Source of the DNA: AC-37 sp034663685
GTDB lineage: Bacteria; Actinomycetota; Thermoleophilia; Solirubrobacterales; Thermoleophilaceae
DNA length: 35,232 nucleotides
Direction of reading: 5' to 3'
Assembly: GCA_034663685.1 (NCBI GenBank)
Contig: JAXDJC010000218.1
Location: 1 to 35,232, forward strand
Part shown: positions 1-8,400 of the stretch, one piece after another
Numbering within the stretch: the first letter of the stretch is position 1
Layout of the letters: every line of letters begins with the position of its first letter
The notes under the pieces: generated by a model
Told to the model about the DNA's origin: nothing
The model's database searches: none
Seen by the model: only the letters and a program-made list of their open reading frames with translations
Program-made: the position numbers and the translations under genes

Positions 1-1253
1 GTGGCGGCCACCGGCTCCGGCGGCGCCTCCATGACCCCATCGGCCGACGGCGGCGTGGCGGTGCCATTGGTGGGCGCTGCGGCTGCGGCCTTGGTGGCGC
101 CCATGCCGATCTCCTGCGAGCGCTGGAGCTGCTTGCCCTCGGTCTGAAGCGCGGGCGCGACCATCACCTCCGCGCGGTGGAACGAGGGGATGTCCTCGTA
201 GCCGCAGGTGGCCATCGACGTGCGCAGGCTGCCCATGAGGTTGAACGTGCCGTCGTTCTCGTGCGCGGGCCCGAGCAGGATCTGCTCGATCGTGCCGTTC
301 TGGGTGGTGCGCACGCGCGCTCCGCGCGGGAGCGACGGGTGGAACGTGGCCATGCCCCAGTGGAAGCCGTGGCCCGGCGCCTCGTAGGCGCGCGCGAGCG
401 GGGAGCCGATCATCACGGCGTCGGCCCCGCAGGCGAACGCCTTCGAGATGTCGCCGCCGGTGCCCATGCCGCCGTCGGCGATCACGTTGACGTACTCGCC
501 GGTCTCGAGCATGTGCTGCGAGCGCGCGGCCTGGACGTCGGCGATCGCGGTGGCCTGCGGCACGCCGATCCCGAGCACTCCGCGCGTGGTGCACGCGGCG
601 CCCGGCCCGACGCCCACCAGCACGCCAACCGCGCCCGTGCGCATGAGGTGGAGCCCGGTGGAGTAGGAGGCACAGCCGCCCACCACGACCGGCACCGGCA
701 CCTCGCGCGTGAACTCCTTGAGGTTGAGCGGCTCGCTGGTGACCGAGACGTGCTCGGCCGAGATGACCGTGCCCTGGATCACGAGGATGTCGAGCCCCGC
801 CTCGAGCGCGATCTCGTAGTACTTCTTGACGCGCTGCGGCGTGAGCGAGGCGGCGCAGACGACGCCCTGGTCCTTGATCTCGCGCACGCGCTGGGCGACC
901 AGCTCGGCCTTGATCGGCTCGGCGTAGATCCGCTGCATCTCGGCGGTGGCCTTCTCCGGCGGGTAGCCGGCGATGCGCTCGAGCTGCTCCTCGGCGTCCT
1001 CGTAGCGGGTGAAGATGCCCTCGAGGTTGAGCACGCCGAGCCCGCCGAGCTTGCCGACGAGGCCGGCCGTGCGGGGGGAGACGACCCCGTCCATGGCGGC
1101 CGCGAGCAGCGGCAGCTCGAAGCGGTAGGGACCGAGGGTCCAGGTGATGTCGATGTCGTCGGGGTCGCGCGTGCGCCGCGACGGGACGATCGCTATGTCG
1201 TCGAAGCCATATGCGCGGCGGGCCTTCTTGCCACGCCCGATCTCAATCTCCAT
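1..1253 (-). CDS. guaB3: GuaB3-family IMP dehydrogenase-related protein (3' end outside window)
   Basis: A TIM-barrel IMPDH/GMPR-family oxidoreductase of purine nucleotide metabolism. It starts MEIEIGRGKKARRAYGFDDI and continues with an IMPDH-like barrel: the NADP/IMP loop GVGPGAACTTRG has the expected catalytic Cys (about residue 221), and the phosphate site IADGGMGTGGDISKA is present. There is no CBS pair between barrel strands, which separates it from classical GuaB and matches GuaB3. Work on cyanobacterial GuaB3, as I recall it, assigns GMP reductase activity; that is family knowledge, not shown here. The frame is still open at the window edge after 417 codons, with an Ala/Pro/Glu-rich tail, so the protein is longer than the usual 370-380 aa. 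It is the last visible gene of a minus-strand run after fruK, separated from it by 83 nt. A -10-like TAGGAT lies 6 nt before the ATG. Confidence 0.9.
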   Translation of the reverse strand, partial: MEIEIGRGKKARRAYGFDDIAIVPSRRTRDPDDIDITWTLGPYRFELPLLAAAMDGVVSPRTAGLVGKLGGLGVLNLEGIFTRYEDAEEQLERIAGYPPEKATAEMQRIYAEPIKAELVAQRVREIKDQGVVCAASLTPQRVKKYYEIALEAGLDILVIQGTVISAEHVSVTSEPLNLKEFTREVPVPVVVGGCASYSTGLHLMRTGAVGVLVGVGPGAACTTRGVLGIGVPQATAIADVQAARSQHMLETGEYVNVIADGGMGTGGDISKAFACGADAVMIGSPLARAYEAPGHGFHWGMATFHPSLPRGARVRTTQNGTIEQILLGPAHENDGTFNLMGSLRTSMATCGYEDIPSFHRAEVMVAPALQTEGKQLQRSQEIGMGATKAAAAAPTNGTATPPSADGVMEAPPEPVAA

Positions 1254-1259
1254 GGCGGC

Positions 1260-1265
1260 ATCCTA
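1260..1265 (-). promoter_or_regulatory. Candidate -10 box of a leaderless guaB3 promoter
   Basis: On the minus strand TAGGAT (form TANNNT) is followed by 6 nt and then the guaB3 ATG. No Shine-Dalgarno sequence is visible. This spacing would put transcription start at or next to the A of the start codon. No clear -35 was identified. Inference from sequence only. Confidence 0.45.
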
Positions 1266-1328
1266 GGTTCGGCGGCGGACTGAAAGAGGACGTTAGCACC
1301 GGCCGGAACCGGCTCCTCGCCGCAGTTT

Positions 1329-1348
1329 GCGGGCTTTTAGGAGCCCGC
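1329..1348. terminator. Hairpin at the 3' end of fruK
   Basis: Perfect 7-bp inverted repeat GCGGGCT/AGCCCGC with a 6-nt loop that contains part of the fruK stop codon (TAA on the minus strand). It lies between fruK and guaB3, which has its own candidate promoter, so a terminator or attenuator fits. There is no U-tract on either strand, so intrinsic termination is uncertain. Confidence 0.35.
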
Positions 1349-2308
1349 TTGGAGCGCGGGCTCGGCGAGGTGCTTGACCTCCACGTGCGCCATCAGGCGC
1401 TCGACCTCGCGGGGGTCGATCACACCCGCGCCGAAGTGCTGGACCGACTCGGCGCCGCAGGCCACGGCGAAGCGCAGGCACTCGTCCGGCGGGCTGCCGG
1501 TGTAGCGGGCGGAGACATAGCCGGCGAGGAACGCGTCGCCGGACCCGACGCCCGAGCTCATGTCCACGTGCGCGGGGTCGAGCGTGACCCGGCAGAGCCG
1601 CCGCTCGCCGTCGTCGAGCACCATCCCGACGCAGCCGTTCGCGCGCGTGAGGATCGCCTCGCGCGCGCCCATCTCCACCATCTCGAGCACGGCCTGCGGC
1701 AGGTCCTCCTCGTCGCCGAACTCGTGGCCCACCAGCTCCTCGGCCTCGATCTCGTTCGGGGTGACCACCGCCGGCTCCGCTCGCGCGGCCAGCCGCAGCG
1801 GCTCACCCTCGGAGTCGAGCACGGTGGTGACGCCCAGCGCGTTCAGCTCCTTCACGAGCCGCGCGTAGGCCTCCACCGGCACCCCGGCGGGCAGGCTCCC
1901 GCAGAAGACCACCACGCCGGCGCCCTTGGCCAGGTAGAGCAGCTTGTCCACGAACAGCTCGAACTCAGCCTCCGAGACCTCCGGGCCGCGCTCGTTGATC
2001 TCGGTCTGCTTGCCCGACGTGGGGTCGATAACCGCCGTGGAGGTGCGCGACTCGCCCTGGATCCGCACGAAGTCGTTGAGGATCGCCTCGCCGGTGAGCT
2101 GCTCGATGATGCGCGTGCCGGTGTGGCCGCCCGCCACCCCGGTGGCGATCACCGGCTGGCCGAGCGTCTTGAGAGCGCGCGCCACGTTCACGCCCTTGCC
2201 GCCGGCCATCGTGGTGCTGTCCACGGCCCGGTGGCGGCGCCCGAGCCGGAAGTTCGGCACCGAGAGGGTCCTGTCGAGGGCGGCGTTGAGAGTGACGGTG
2301 ACGATCAT
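1337..2308 (-). CDS. fruK: 1-phosphofructokinase-like PfkB-family sugar-phosphate kinase
   Basis: A 323-aa ribokinase/PfkB-fold kinase, expected to phosphorylate fructose-1-phosphate (or tagatose-6-phosphate) with ATP in the cytosol. The start MIVTVTLNAALDRTL is typical of the FruK/LacC group. The N-terminal PfkB signature GGKGVNVARAL lies near residues 36-47, and the C-terminal signature SGVGSGDAFLAGY near 252-264 holds the catalytic base Asp258. Its ATG overlaps the dac stop as ATGA, and GGAGGGG lies about 10 nt upstream, so it is translationally coupled to the carboxypeptidase gene. No PTS transporter gene is nearby, so the substrate cannot be fixed from context; 6-phosphofructokinase (PfkB) activity is the main alternative. 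Confidence 0.82.
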   Translation of the reverse strand: MIVTVTLNAALDRTLSVPNFRLGRRHRAVDSTTMAGGKGVNVARALKTLGQPVIATGVAGGHTGTRIIEQLTGEAILNDFVRIQGESRTSTAVIDPTSGKQTEINERGPEVSEAEFELFVDKLLYLAKGAGVVVFCGSLPAGVPVEAYARLVKELNALGVTTVLDSEGEPLRLAARAEPAVVTPNEIEAEELVGHEFGDEEDLPQAVLEMVEMGAREAILTRANGCVGMVLDDGERRLCRVTLDPAHVDMSSGVGSGDAFLAGYVSARYTGSPPDECLRFAVACGAESVQHFGAGVIDPREVERLMAHVEVKHLAEPALQAGS

Positions 2309-3513
2309 GTGGAAACCCCTCCACGCCTACGCGATCGAGACCCCCTGTAGCGCGCCGCAGCGAGGATCGCGACGGCGAGCACCACGAAGGCTACCGCCCA
2401 GCCGATCGCCGAGCCCGCCCGCCGGAAGAACCCGGCCTCGGGGACGGCGGATGCGGTGACGAGGGGCACGCGCGCCGCGGCCCGGCCGTCGACCGTGACC
2501 AGCACCGTGCCGACCCGGCGGCCCGCCGGGATCGGGCCCTTGAGCTCGCGCGGGGCCTCCACGCGCGTGCGCACGCGCGCGCCGCGCCGGACGGTCACCC
2601 GCGCCGAGCGCGCCGCCTCGAGGGGGATCCGCCGGTCGTCGAACAGCTTGACCCCCACGTTCGTCACGACGCGCCCCGCGCGCACGGGAACCACGCGCAT
2701 GAAGCGGTCGAGCCCCCACTCGAGGAGGCTGAGCGACTCGGCGTCGCGCGCCGCCTCGCTCGGCTCGCCCATCACCACGCTGATCACGTGGGCGCCGTTG
2801 CGCGTGGCCGAGCCGACGAGCACGAAGCCCGCCGAGCGCGTGTGGCCGGTCTTGACGCCGTCCACGAACGGCCAGCTGCGCACGAGCCGGTTGCGGTTGA
2901 CCACGGTGCGCCTGCGCGCGCCGCTGTGCAGCGTGGCCTGCGGACGGTCCACGATGGCGGCGAAGCGCGGGTTGCGCAGGAGCAGCCGGGCCAGCGTGGC
3001 GAGGTCGCGCGCGCTCGAGTGGTTGTCGGGGTCGTCGAGCCCGATCGGGTTGGCGTAGCTCGTCTCGTTCAGCCCGAGCTCGGCCGCGCGCGCGTTCATC
3101 GCGGTCACGAAGTCGGCCCGCGAGCCGCCCACGCCCTCGGCAAGCGTCTCCGCCGCGTCGTTGGCGCTCTCGAGCAGGAGCGCCACGAGCAGGTCCTGCA
3201 CGCGCATGCGCTCGCCGGAACGCAGCCCGATCTTGGACTCGAGCGGCCCCGGGTGGTAGTCGGCCGCGCGGAAGACGTCGGACGGCTGCGCGCGCTCGAG
3301 CGTGAGCAGCGCCGTCATCAGCTTGGTGGTGCTGGCCATGGCGCGCTCGGCGTCGGGGTGGCGGGCGAGCAGCACGTCCCCGCTGCGGGCGTCGAGCAGG
3401 ATCGCCGCCGGCGCGCTCACGTGCGGTCGCTGCACCGCGCCGGCGGGCGCGGCCAGGATCAGCGCGCTCACGGCAGCGGCGGCCAGAGCCGCCGCCCGTC
3501 CGGCGATCCTCAC
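2305..3513 (-). CDS. D-alanyl-D-alanine carboxypeptidase (peptidase S11, PBP5-like)
   Basis: A 402-aa exported penicillin-binding protein that trims the terminal D-Ala of peptidoglycan pentapeptide stems. Residues 1-26 form a signal peptide ending in an AxA site (APAGA). All three active-site motifs are present: SxxK as S61-T-T-K64, SxN as S116-A-N118, and KTG at 221-223 in the context VDGVKTGHT. A PBP5-like beta domain follows, and a hydrophobic segment at about 372-392 with a basic tail (RYRGSRSRRR) is probably a C-terminal membrane anchor. The GTG start shares one base with the TAG of the LysM gene upstream (TAGTG), and the 3' end overlaps fruK by 4 nt. Pairing with a LysM gene supports cell-wall work at the outer membrane face. 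Confidence 0.93.
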   Translation of the reverse strand: MRIAGRAAALAAAAVSALILAAPAGAVQRPHVSAPAAILLDARSGDVLLARHPDAERAMASTTKLMTALLTLERAQPSDVFRAADYHPGPLESKIGLRSGERMRVQDLLVALLLESANDAAETLAEGVGGSRADFVTAMNARAAELGLNETSYANPIGLDDPDNHSSARDLATLARLLLRNPRFAAIVDRPQATLHSGARRRTVVNRNRLVRSWPFVDGVKTGHTRSAGFVLVGSATRNGAHVISVVMGEPSEAARDAESLSLLEWGLDRFMRVVPVRAGRVVTNVGVKLFDDRRIPLEAARSARVTVRRGARVRTRVEAPRELKGPIPAGRRVGTVLVTVDGRAAARVPLVTASAVPEAGFFRRAGSAIGWAVAFVVLAVAILAAARYRGSRSRRRGGVST

Positions 3514-3878
3514 TACTTGAGCTTGATCTTCTGCCCGGAGACGAGCGCCTGCGGGTCGAGCTCGGGGTTCAGCGTCTGGAGCTTCTCGACCGGCACGCCG
3601 GTCCTCTGCGCGATCGACCCGAGGGTGTCGCCGGTCTTCACCACGTAGATGCCCTGCGGCGTCTTGCCCTGCCCCTGGCTGCGGCTCGTGGACTTCGATC
3701 GCCGCTTCTTGTCCTTGGCCAGCTGGAGGTCGCGCTGCTCCTGCGCGGTGGGCGTCTTCTTCGAGGACTGGCTGCTGTTGCCGCCGCCACTGGTGACGAT
3801 CAGCAGCAGGGCGAGGCCGAACGCGAGGAGCGCGAGCGGCGCCAGTACGCGCGCTGGGGTGCGCTTCACGGTCGGCAT
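3513..3878 (-). CDS. Membrane-anchored LysM-domain protein
   Basis: A 121-aa protein with a short basic N-terminus, one transmembrane segment at about 12-29 (LAPLALLAFGLALLLIV), a polar Ser/Gln/Lys-rich linker with many basic residues (about 30-75) and one LysM domain at the C-terminus (about 77-121: YVVKTGDTLGSIAQRTGVPV, then LQTLNPELDP). LysM binds GlcNAc-containing glycans, so this is probably a peptidoglycan-binding accessory protein facing the wall. The stop overlaps the GTG of the carboxypeptidase gene, so the two are co-translated. TATCCT lies 10 nt upstream of the ATG and may be its -10 box. No catalytic domain is present. Confidence 0.85.
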   Translation of the reverse strand: MPTVKRTPARVLAPLALLAFGLALLLIVTSGGGNSSQSSKKTPTAQEQRDLQLAKDKKRRSKSTSRSQGQGKTPQGIYVVKTGDTLGSIAQRTGVPVEKLQTLNPELDPQALVSGQKIKLK

Positions 3879-3888
3879 CGGAGAGGTC

Positions 3889-3894
3889 AGGATA
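3889..3894 (-). promoter_or_regulatory. Candidate -10 box before the LysM-dac-fruK operon
   Basis: TATCCT on the minus strand, 10 nt before the ATG of the LysM gene. It fits TANNNT and would give a 5' leader of only a few nucleotides. No convincing -35 was seen. Confidence 0.35.
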
Positions 3895-3959
3895 CCCGCG
3901 CCAAGCCGGTTTTCCTGCCGGTTGCAGCGACGATTGCGCGCCGCTCGAGCGCGGAGGCG

Positions 3960-6900
3960 TCAGCCGGCTGCGCCCGCCACCAGCCCCTCCCAGTCCACCG
4001 CGTGGACCTGGTAGGTGCCGGAGAGGCCCTTCAGGCTGAGCTCGCGCGGCTCGCCGAAGCGCACGTCGGCCTCCGCCTCGGTCAGCTCCTTCAGCAGCGA
4101 GGACACCAGCACCTCGCCGCCGTTCGCCTTCGCCGCGATGCGCGCCGCGAGGATCACGTTGCGGCCGAAGAAGTCGTCGCGCTCACGGATCGCCTCGCCG
4201 GTGTGCAGGCCGATGCGCACGCGGATCGCCTCGTCGGGGGTCTCCTCCGCGTGCTGGGCGAACGCGCGCTGGATCGCCGCCGCGCACTCCACCGCCTTGC
4301 TCGCGCTGGCGAACGCCACCATGAACCCGTCGCCCTGCGACTTGACCTCGAAGCCCTCGTGCGCCGCGAGCTGGTCGCGCACCAGCCGGTTGTGCTCGCG
4401 CAGCACCTCGATCCAGCGCCGGTCGCCCATGCGCTCGGTCATCTCGGTGGAGCTCTCGATGTCGCTGAACATGATCGTGACGGTGCCGTCTGCCGCGGTG
4501 GCGGTGGTCAGGTCGGGGCGCTCGTTCCCGACGGCGCTCGCGACGGCGTCGATCGAGGTGCTCACGTCGGCGGGGTCGATCCCCTGGAAGCGCATCTTCA
4601 GGGAGAAGGCGCGCTCGACCAGGCCGGCCATGCCGATGTCGCGCGCGGCCTCGAGTCCGGCGTCGGCCAGCTCGGTGGCGCGCCGCTCCCCGGCCGAGCC
4701 GTCGCGCTCGGCGATCAGCTCCGCAAGGGCCACCTGCGTCTCGGCCACGAACGGGCGCGCGCCGATGCTCTCGTTCATCTGAAGCGCGGCCCGGAAGTGC
4801 TGCTCGGCGGCCTCGAAGCGCTGGAGGAAGGCGGCCAGGTAGCCCAGGTAGAGCGAGGCCGAGCCCTCGCAGCTCCAGCCGCCGCCCACCACCACGTTGC
4901 GGTCGGCGTAGGGGAGCATCTGCTCGTAGGCGGTGGTCGCGATCATCCGCTCGCCCAGGCGGACCGCGGTGAGCGACAGGCAGACCATGCCCACGAGCCA
5001 GTTGGCGTCGCGCTGCAGGGCGGCGATCTCGTCGCGCGCGAGCTCGCGCAGCTCGGCGCGCGCCTCGTCGAAGCTCCCGACCTCGGCGTACACGAGCGCC
5101 AGCGCGGCGCGCCACGCCGGCACCGCCGGGTACTCCTTGGAGAAGGTCTCGAACGCGCCCCGCACCTCGCTGAGGCGGCCCTGGAGACGGCGCAGCTCGA
5201 ACAGCACGACCGCGCCCGCCTGCACCGTGTTCGGCTCGAGCAGCCGCTTGGCGCGGTCGAGCGTAGGCGTCTCGGCGAACATCCTCTCGGCCTCGTCGAA
5301 GCGACCGGCGAGGATCGCGCGCATGGAGCTGCGGATCGCGGCGATGCGCAGGTAGTTGGGCTGGCGCAGCTCGTGCGCCTCGCGGCCGTAGGCCTCCATC
5401 TCGGCGTCGGCGGCGCGGATGTCGCCCAGCTCGAGCAGGTCGATCACCTTGAGCCCGCGACCGTCCACCTTGTGGTCGAGATCCCCGGATGCGCCGGCCA
5501 CGTCCACCAGCTCGGTGGCCACGGCGAGGCGCTCGTCGAGCCGCTCGGGCTGCCACAGGGAGAAGTGCCGGGCGCTGAGCGCGTGGGCCAGCACGTGGTC
5601 GTCCCCCGCCTCGCGGGCCATCTCCACGGCCGCCGCGCTCAGCTCGTCGGCACGCTCGCGCGACACGAAGTAGAGCGCCATCGCGAGGCTCGCCATCAAC
5701 TCCGCGCGCGCGGCGCTGGGCTCGTCGCCGCAGCCGGCCAGCGCCTCCTCCACCAGCTCGATCACCTCGCGCTCCACCAGCCCGATCTCGAGCCTGCCGG
5801 CCACCCCGAGTGCCGCCCGTGCCAGCTGGTCCTGCGCGCCGACCGACCGCGCGGCGTCGGCGGCGCGGAAGAAGGTCTCCTTGGCCCGCTGGCCGTCGCC
5901 GGCGCGCGCCTGGGCGTCGCCGAGGGCGATCAGCAGCTCCGCCCGCTGCTGCCCCGAGACCCCGCCACGCAGGTCGAGCGCCTGAAGCGCCCGGTCGTAG
6001 AGCGCGGCACCGTCCTCGTAGGCCATCAGCGACATCGCGCGCCCGGCCGCGTGGATCGAGTAGTCGACCGCCTTGTCGAGCTCCTGCGCCTGGAGGAAGT
6101 GATGGGCGAGCTGCTCCAGGTGCTGGTCGGAGTCCTTGCCGAAGACGCTCTCGATCGTCTCCCCCACCCGGCGGTGCAGCCGCACGCGCCGCGTGACGCC
6201 CAGCTCCTCGTAGAGCGACTCGCGCACCAGCGCGTGCGAGAACGTGTAGCGGCCCACGTCGGCTATCTGGAGCACGCGTGCGGCCACGGCCTCGTCGAGC
6301 ACCTCGAGCAGGCGCTCGCGGGTCAGGTCGTCCGGGTTCTTGCCGGGGAACTCGACCAGGGCCTCGTCGCAGACGACCGGCGCGAGCACGTCGACCGCGA
6401 AGTCGCGGCCGAGCACGCACGCCGCGGAGAGCACCCAGTTGCAGTGATCGGATAGGCGGTCGAGGCGGCGGCCGACCACCTCGCGCACGCCCTGCGGGAT
6501 CGTGACGAGCACGTCGCCGAGTGCCGAGCCGGACTCGAGGTGGCCCTCTGAGGCGAGCAGGCTCACGATCTCCGACACGAAGAACGGGTTGCCCTCGGTC
6601 TCCTCGTGCACGGTGCGCACGAGCCGCTCCGGCGGGCGGATGCTGGCCGTCATCTCGATGAAGCGGGCCACGTCGGGCTGAGTGAGGCCGCGCAGCAGCA
6701 CGCGCTCGACCAGGCTCTCGCGCGCCAGGTCGGCCAGCACCCTCGAGAGCGGGTGCTTGCGGCCCAGCTCCACGTCGCGGTAGGTGCCCACGATCAGCAG
6801 CCGCGCGCCGCCCAGCTCGCGGGCCATGAACTCGAGCAGCAGGAGCGACGGCGTGTCGGCCCAGTGCAGGTCGTCGAGCACGATCACGAGCGGCTCGCGC

Positions 6901-8351
6901 TTGGAGGCGTTGCGCAGGAACGTGGTCACGCTGTCGAAGAGCCGGAACCGGGCCTGCTCGGAGTCGGCGGGGTTGGCGGTCTCCCCGAAGTCGTTCTCCG
7001 GCAGCACGCCGCGCACCTCGCCCACCACCTGTGCGATGTCGATCGCGCCGGGGCCCATGTCGGCCTTGATCTCGTCCTTGGGGCGGCCCTCCATGTACGT
7101 GCGCGCGATCTGCACCCACGGCCAGTAGGCCGGAGCGCCCTCGCCCTCGTAGGCGCGGCCCACCAGCACGCGCGCGCCGCGCAGCTGGGCGTAGGTGGTC
7201 AGCTCCTGGGCGGTGCGCGTCTTGCCGATGCCCGGCTCGCCCACCAGCATCATCAGGCGGCCGCGGGCCGCGAGCGCGTCCTCGAAGGCGCCGCGCAGGC
7301 GCTCGACCTCCTTCTCGCGGCCCACGAACACGCCCTCCGCCAGCGCCTCGACCGGGTTCTCGGCGCCGGCGGTGGCGCCGTCCTCGGGCGCCGGGCGCTC
7401 GGCGGCCTCGCGGGCGCTCTGGAGCGCCGCGCGCAGGGCGCCGGCGTCGGCGTAGCGCTCGTCGGGGTCCTTCTCGAGCAGCTTGAGGACCACGGCCTCG
7501 AGCTCGGACGGGACCTCCGGGTTGTGCCGGCTCGGGGCCACGGGCTCGGCGCTCGTGTGCTGCGAGATCACCGACACCGCGGTGTCGCCCACGAACGGCG
7601 GGCGGCCCGTGAGCATCTCGTAGAGGAGCGCGCCGAGCGAGTAGAGGTCGCTGCAGGCGTCGGGGGTCTTGCCGAGCGCCTGCTCCGGAGCCATGTAGGA
7701 GACCGTGCCCACGATCGCGCCGGCGCGGGTGAGGCGCGTGCGGTCGGCGCTGAAGGCGAGACCGAAGTCGCCGAGCTGCGCGATCCCGTCGGCGGTGAGC
7801 CAGACGTTCGAGGGCTTGAGGTCGCGGTGCACCACGCCGCGGCGGTGGGCGTGGTCGAGCGCGGCGGCCATGGAGGTGGCCACCTCGATCGCCTCGTCGA
7901 GCGGCAGCCGGTTGTCCACGGCCTCCTCGAGGCGCTTGTCCAGCGAGCCGCCCGCCATGTACTGGCTCACGATGTAGGGCTCGCCGTCGTCGTCGCCGAT
8001 GTCGAACACCGAGACCACGTTCGGGTGGTCGCCGAGCCGGGCCATCGCCTGGGCCTCGCGCGCGAGCTGGTGGCGGCCCGCGCGGTCGAGGTCGTCGGTC
8101 TTCAGCATCGCGATCGCCACCTCGCGCTCGAGCGCGGAGTCGTGGGCCAGGTACACGACCTTGCGGGCCCCCTCCCCGAGGTAGCCCTTCAGGCGGTAGC
8201 GCCCGTTGGCGAGCTGCTCCGGAGCGTCGCGGATCTCGCCGGCCGCCTCGGCGAGGCCGGCCTCCGCGGTCTGCTCGGCGAGCTGGGTGCCGCAGCCCGC
8301 GCAGAACCGTGCGTCTGACGGGTTCTCGTAACCGCAGGACGCGCAGGTCAT
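3960..8351 (-). CDS. Zinc ribbon - Ser/Thr kinase - AAA/TPR - class III nucleotidyl cyclase fusion
   Basis: A 1463-aa cytosolic multidomain regulator. Order: zinc ribbon (Cys3, Cys6, Cys17, Cys20), protein kinase about 52-310, ATPase with Walker A GEPGIGKTR at about 371-379 after VFVGREKEV, Walker B LVIVLDDLHWAD, a long helical TPR-like region (about 700-1270) and a class III cyclase from about 1289. The kinase has HRDLKPSN (Asp177), DFG (195-197) and APEQ, but the usual VAIK lysine is Ala81 (VAIAMLK, with Lys84 three residues on) and the third glycine of the P-loop is replaced. The cyclase keeps both metal Asp residues (1297, 1341) and the adenine-specifying pair Lys1337/Asp1393, but the transition-state Asn position is Ile1400 (Arg1404 kept). 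The architecture is a known actinobacterial and proteobacterial class related to LuxR-type AAA regulators; its ligands are unknown. It is monocistronic and divergent from the methyltransferase gene, with the start at ATG 8351. Confidence 0.9.
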   Translation of the reverse strand: MTCASCGYENPSDARFCAGCGTQLAEQTAEAGLAEAAGEIRDAPEQLANGRYRLKGYLGEGARKVVYLAHDSALEREVAIAMLKTDDLDRAGRHQLAREAQAMARLGDHPNVVSVFDIGDDDGEPYIVSQYMAGGSLDKRLEEAVDNRLPLDEAIEVATSMAAALDHAHRRGVVHRDLKPSNVWLTADGIAQLGDFGLAFSADRTRLTRAGAIVGTVSYMAPEQALGKTPDACSDLYSLGALLYEMLTGRPPFVGDTAVSVISQHTSAEPVAPSRHNPEVPSELEAVVLKLLEKDPDERYADAGALRAALQSAREAAERPAPEDGATAGAENPVEALAEGVFVGREKEVERLRGAFEDALAARGRLMMLVGEPGIGKTRTAQELTTYAQLRGARVLVGRAYEGEGAPAYWPWVQIARTYMEGRPKDEIKADMGPGAIDIAQVVGEVRGVLPENDFGETANPADSEQARFRLFDSVTTFLRNASKREPLVIVLDDLHWADTPSLLLLEFMARELGGARLLIVGTYRDVELGRKHPLSRVLADLARESLVERVLLRGLTQPDVARFIEMTASIRPPERLVRTVHEETEGNPFFVSEIVSLLASEGHLESGSALGDVLVTIPQGVREVVGRRLDRLSDHCNWVLSAACVLGRDFAVDVLAPVVCDEALVEFPGKNPDDLTRERLLEVLDEAVAARVLQIADVGRYTFSHALVRESLYEELGVTRRVRLHRRVGETIESVFGKDSDQHLEQLAHHFLQAQELDKAVDYSIHAAGRAMSLMAYEDGAALYDRALQALDLRGGVSGQQRAELLIALGDAQARAGDGQRAKETFFRAADAARSVGAQDQLARAALGVAGRLEIGLVEREVIELVEEALAGCGDEPSAARAELMASLAMALYFVSRERADELSAAAVEMAREAGDDHVLAHALSARHFSLWQPERLDERLAVATELVDVAGASGDLDHKVDGRGLKVIDLLELGDIRAADAEMEAYGREAHELRQPNYLRIAAIRSSMRAILAGRFDEAERMFAETPTLDRAKRLLEPNTVQAGAVVLFELRRLQGRLSEVRGAFETFSKEYPAVPAWRAALALVYAEVGSFDEARAELRELARDEIAALQRDANWLVGMVCLSLTAVRLGERMIATTAYEQMLPYADRNVVVGGGWSCEGSASLYLGYLAAFLQRFEAAEQHFRAALQMNESIGARPFVAETQVALAELIAERDGSAGERRATELADAGLEAARDIGMAGLVERAFSLKMRFQGIDPADVSTSIDAVASAVGNERPDLTTATAADGTVTIMFSDIESSTEMTERMGDRRWIEVLREHNRLVRDQLAAHEGFEVKSQGDGFMVAFASASKAVECAAAIQRAFAQHAEETPDEAIRVRIGLHTGEAIRERDDFFGRNVILAARIAAKANGGEVLVSSLLKELTEAEADVRFGEPRELSLKGLSGTYQVHAVDWEGLVAGAAG

Positions 8352-8400
8352 GGGACGATCTTGTCATGGGGCCGCACGTGTGGAAAGGGGGGCACGTCAC

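Noticed and set aside
4002..8318. Two long plus-strand frames opposite the kinase gene (817 and 570 codons)
   Set aside because: His/Leu/Val/Arg-rich antisense translations typical of codon-position-matched shadows; no motif seen.
8350..8400. ATG 8350 as the methyltransferase start
   Set aside because: It would overlap the start codon of the divergent kinase gene and adds 17 residues without family similarity; ATG 8401 has a better ribosome-binding sequence.
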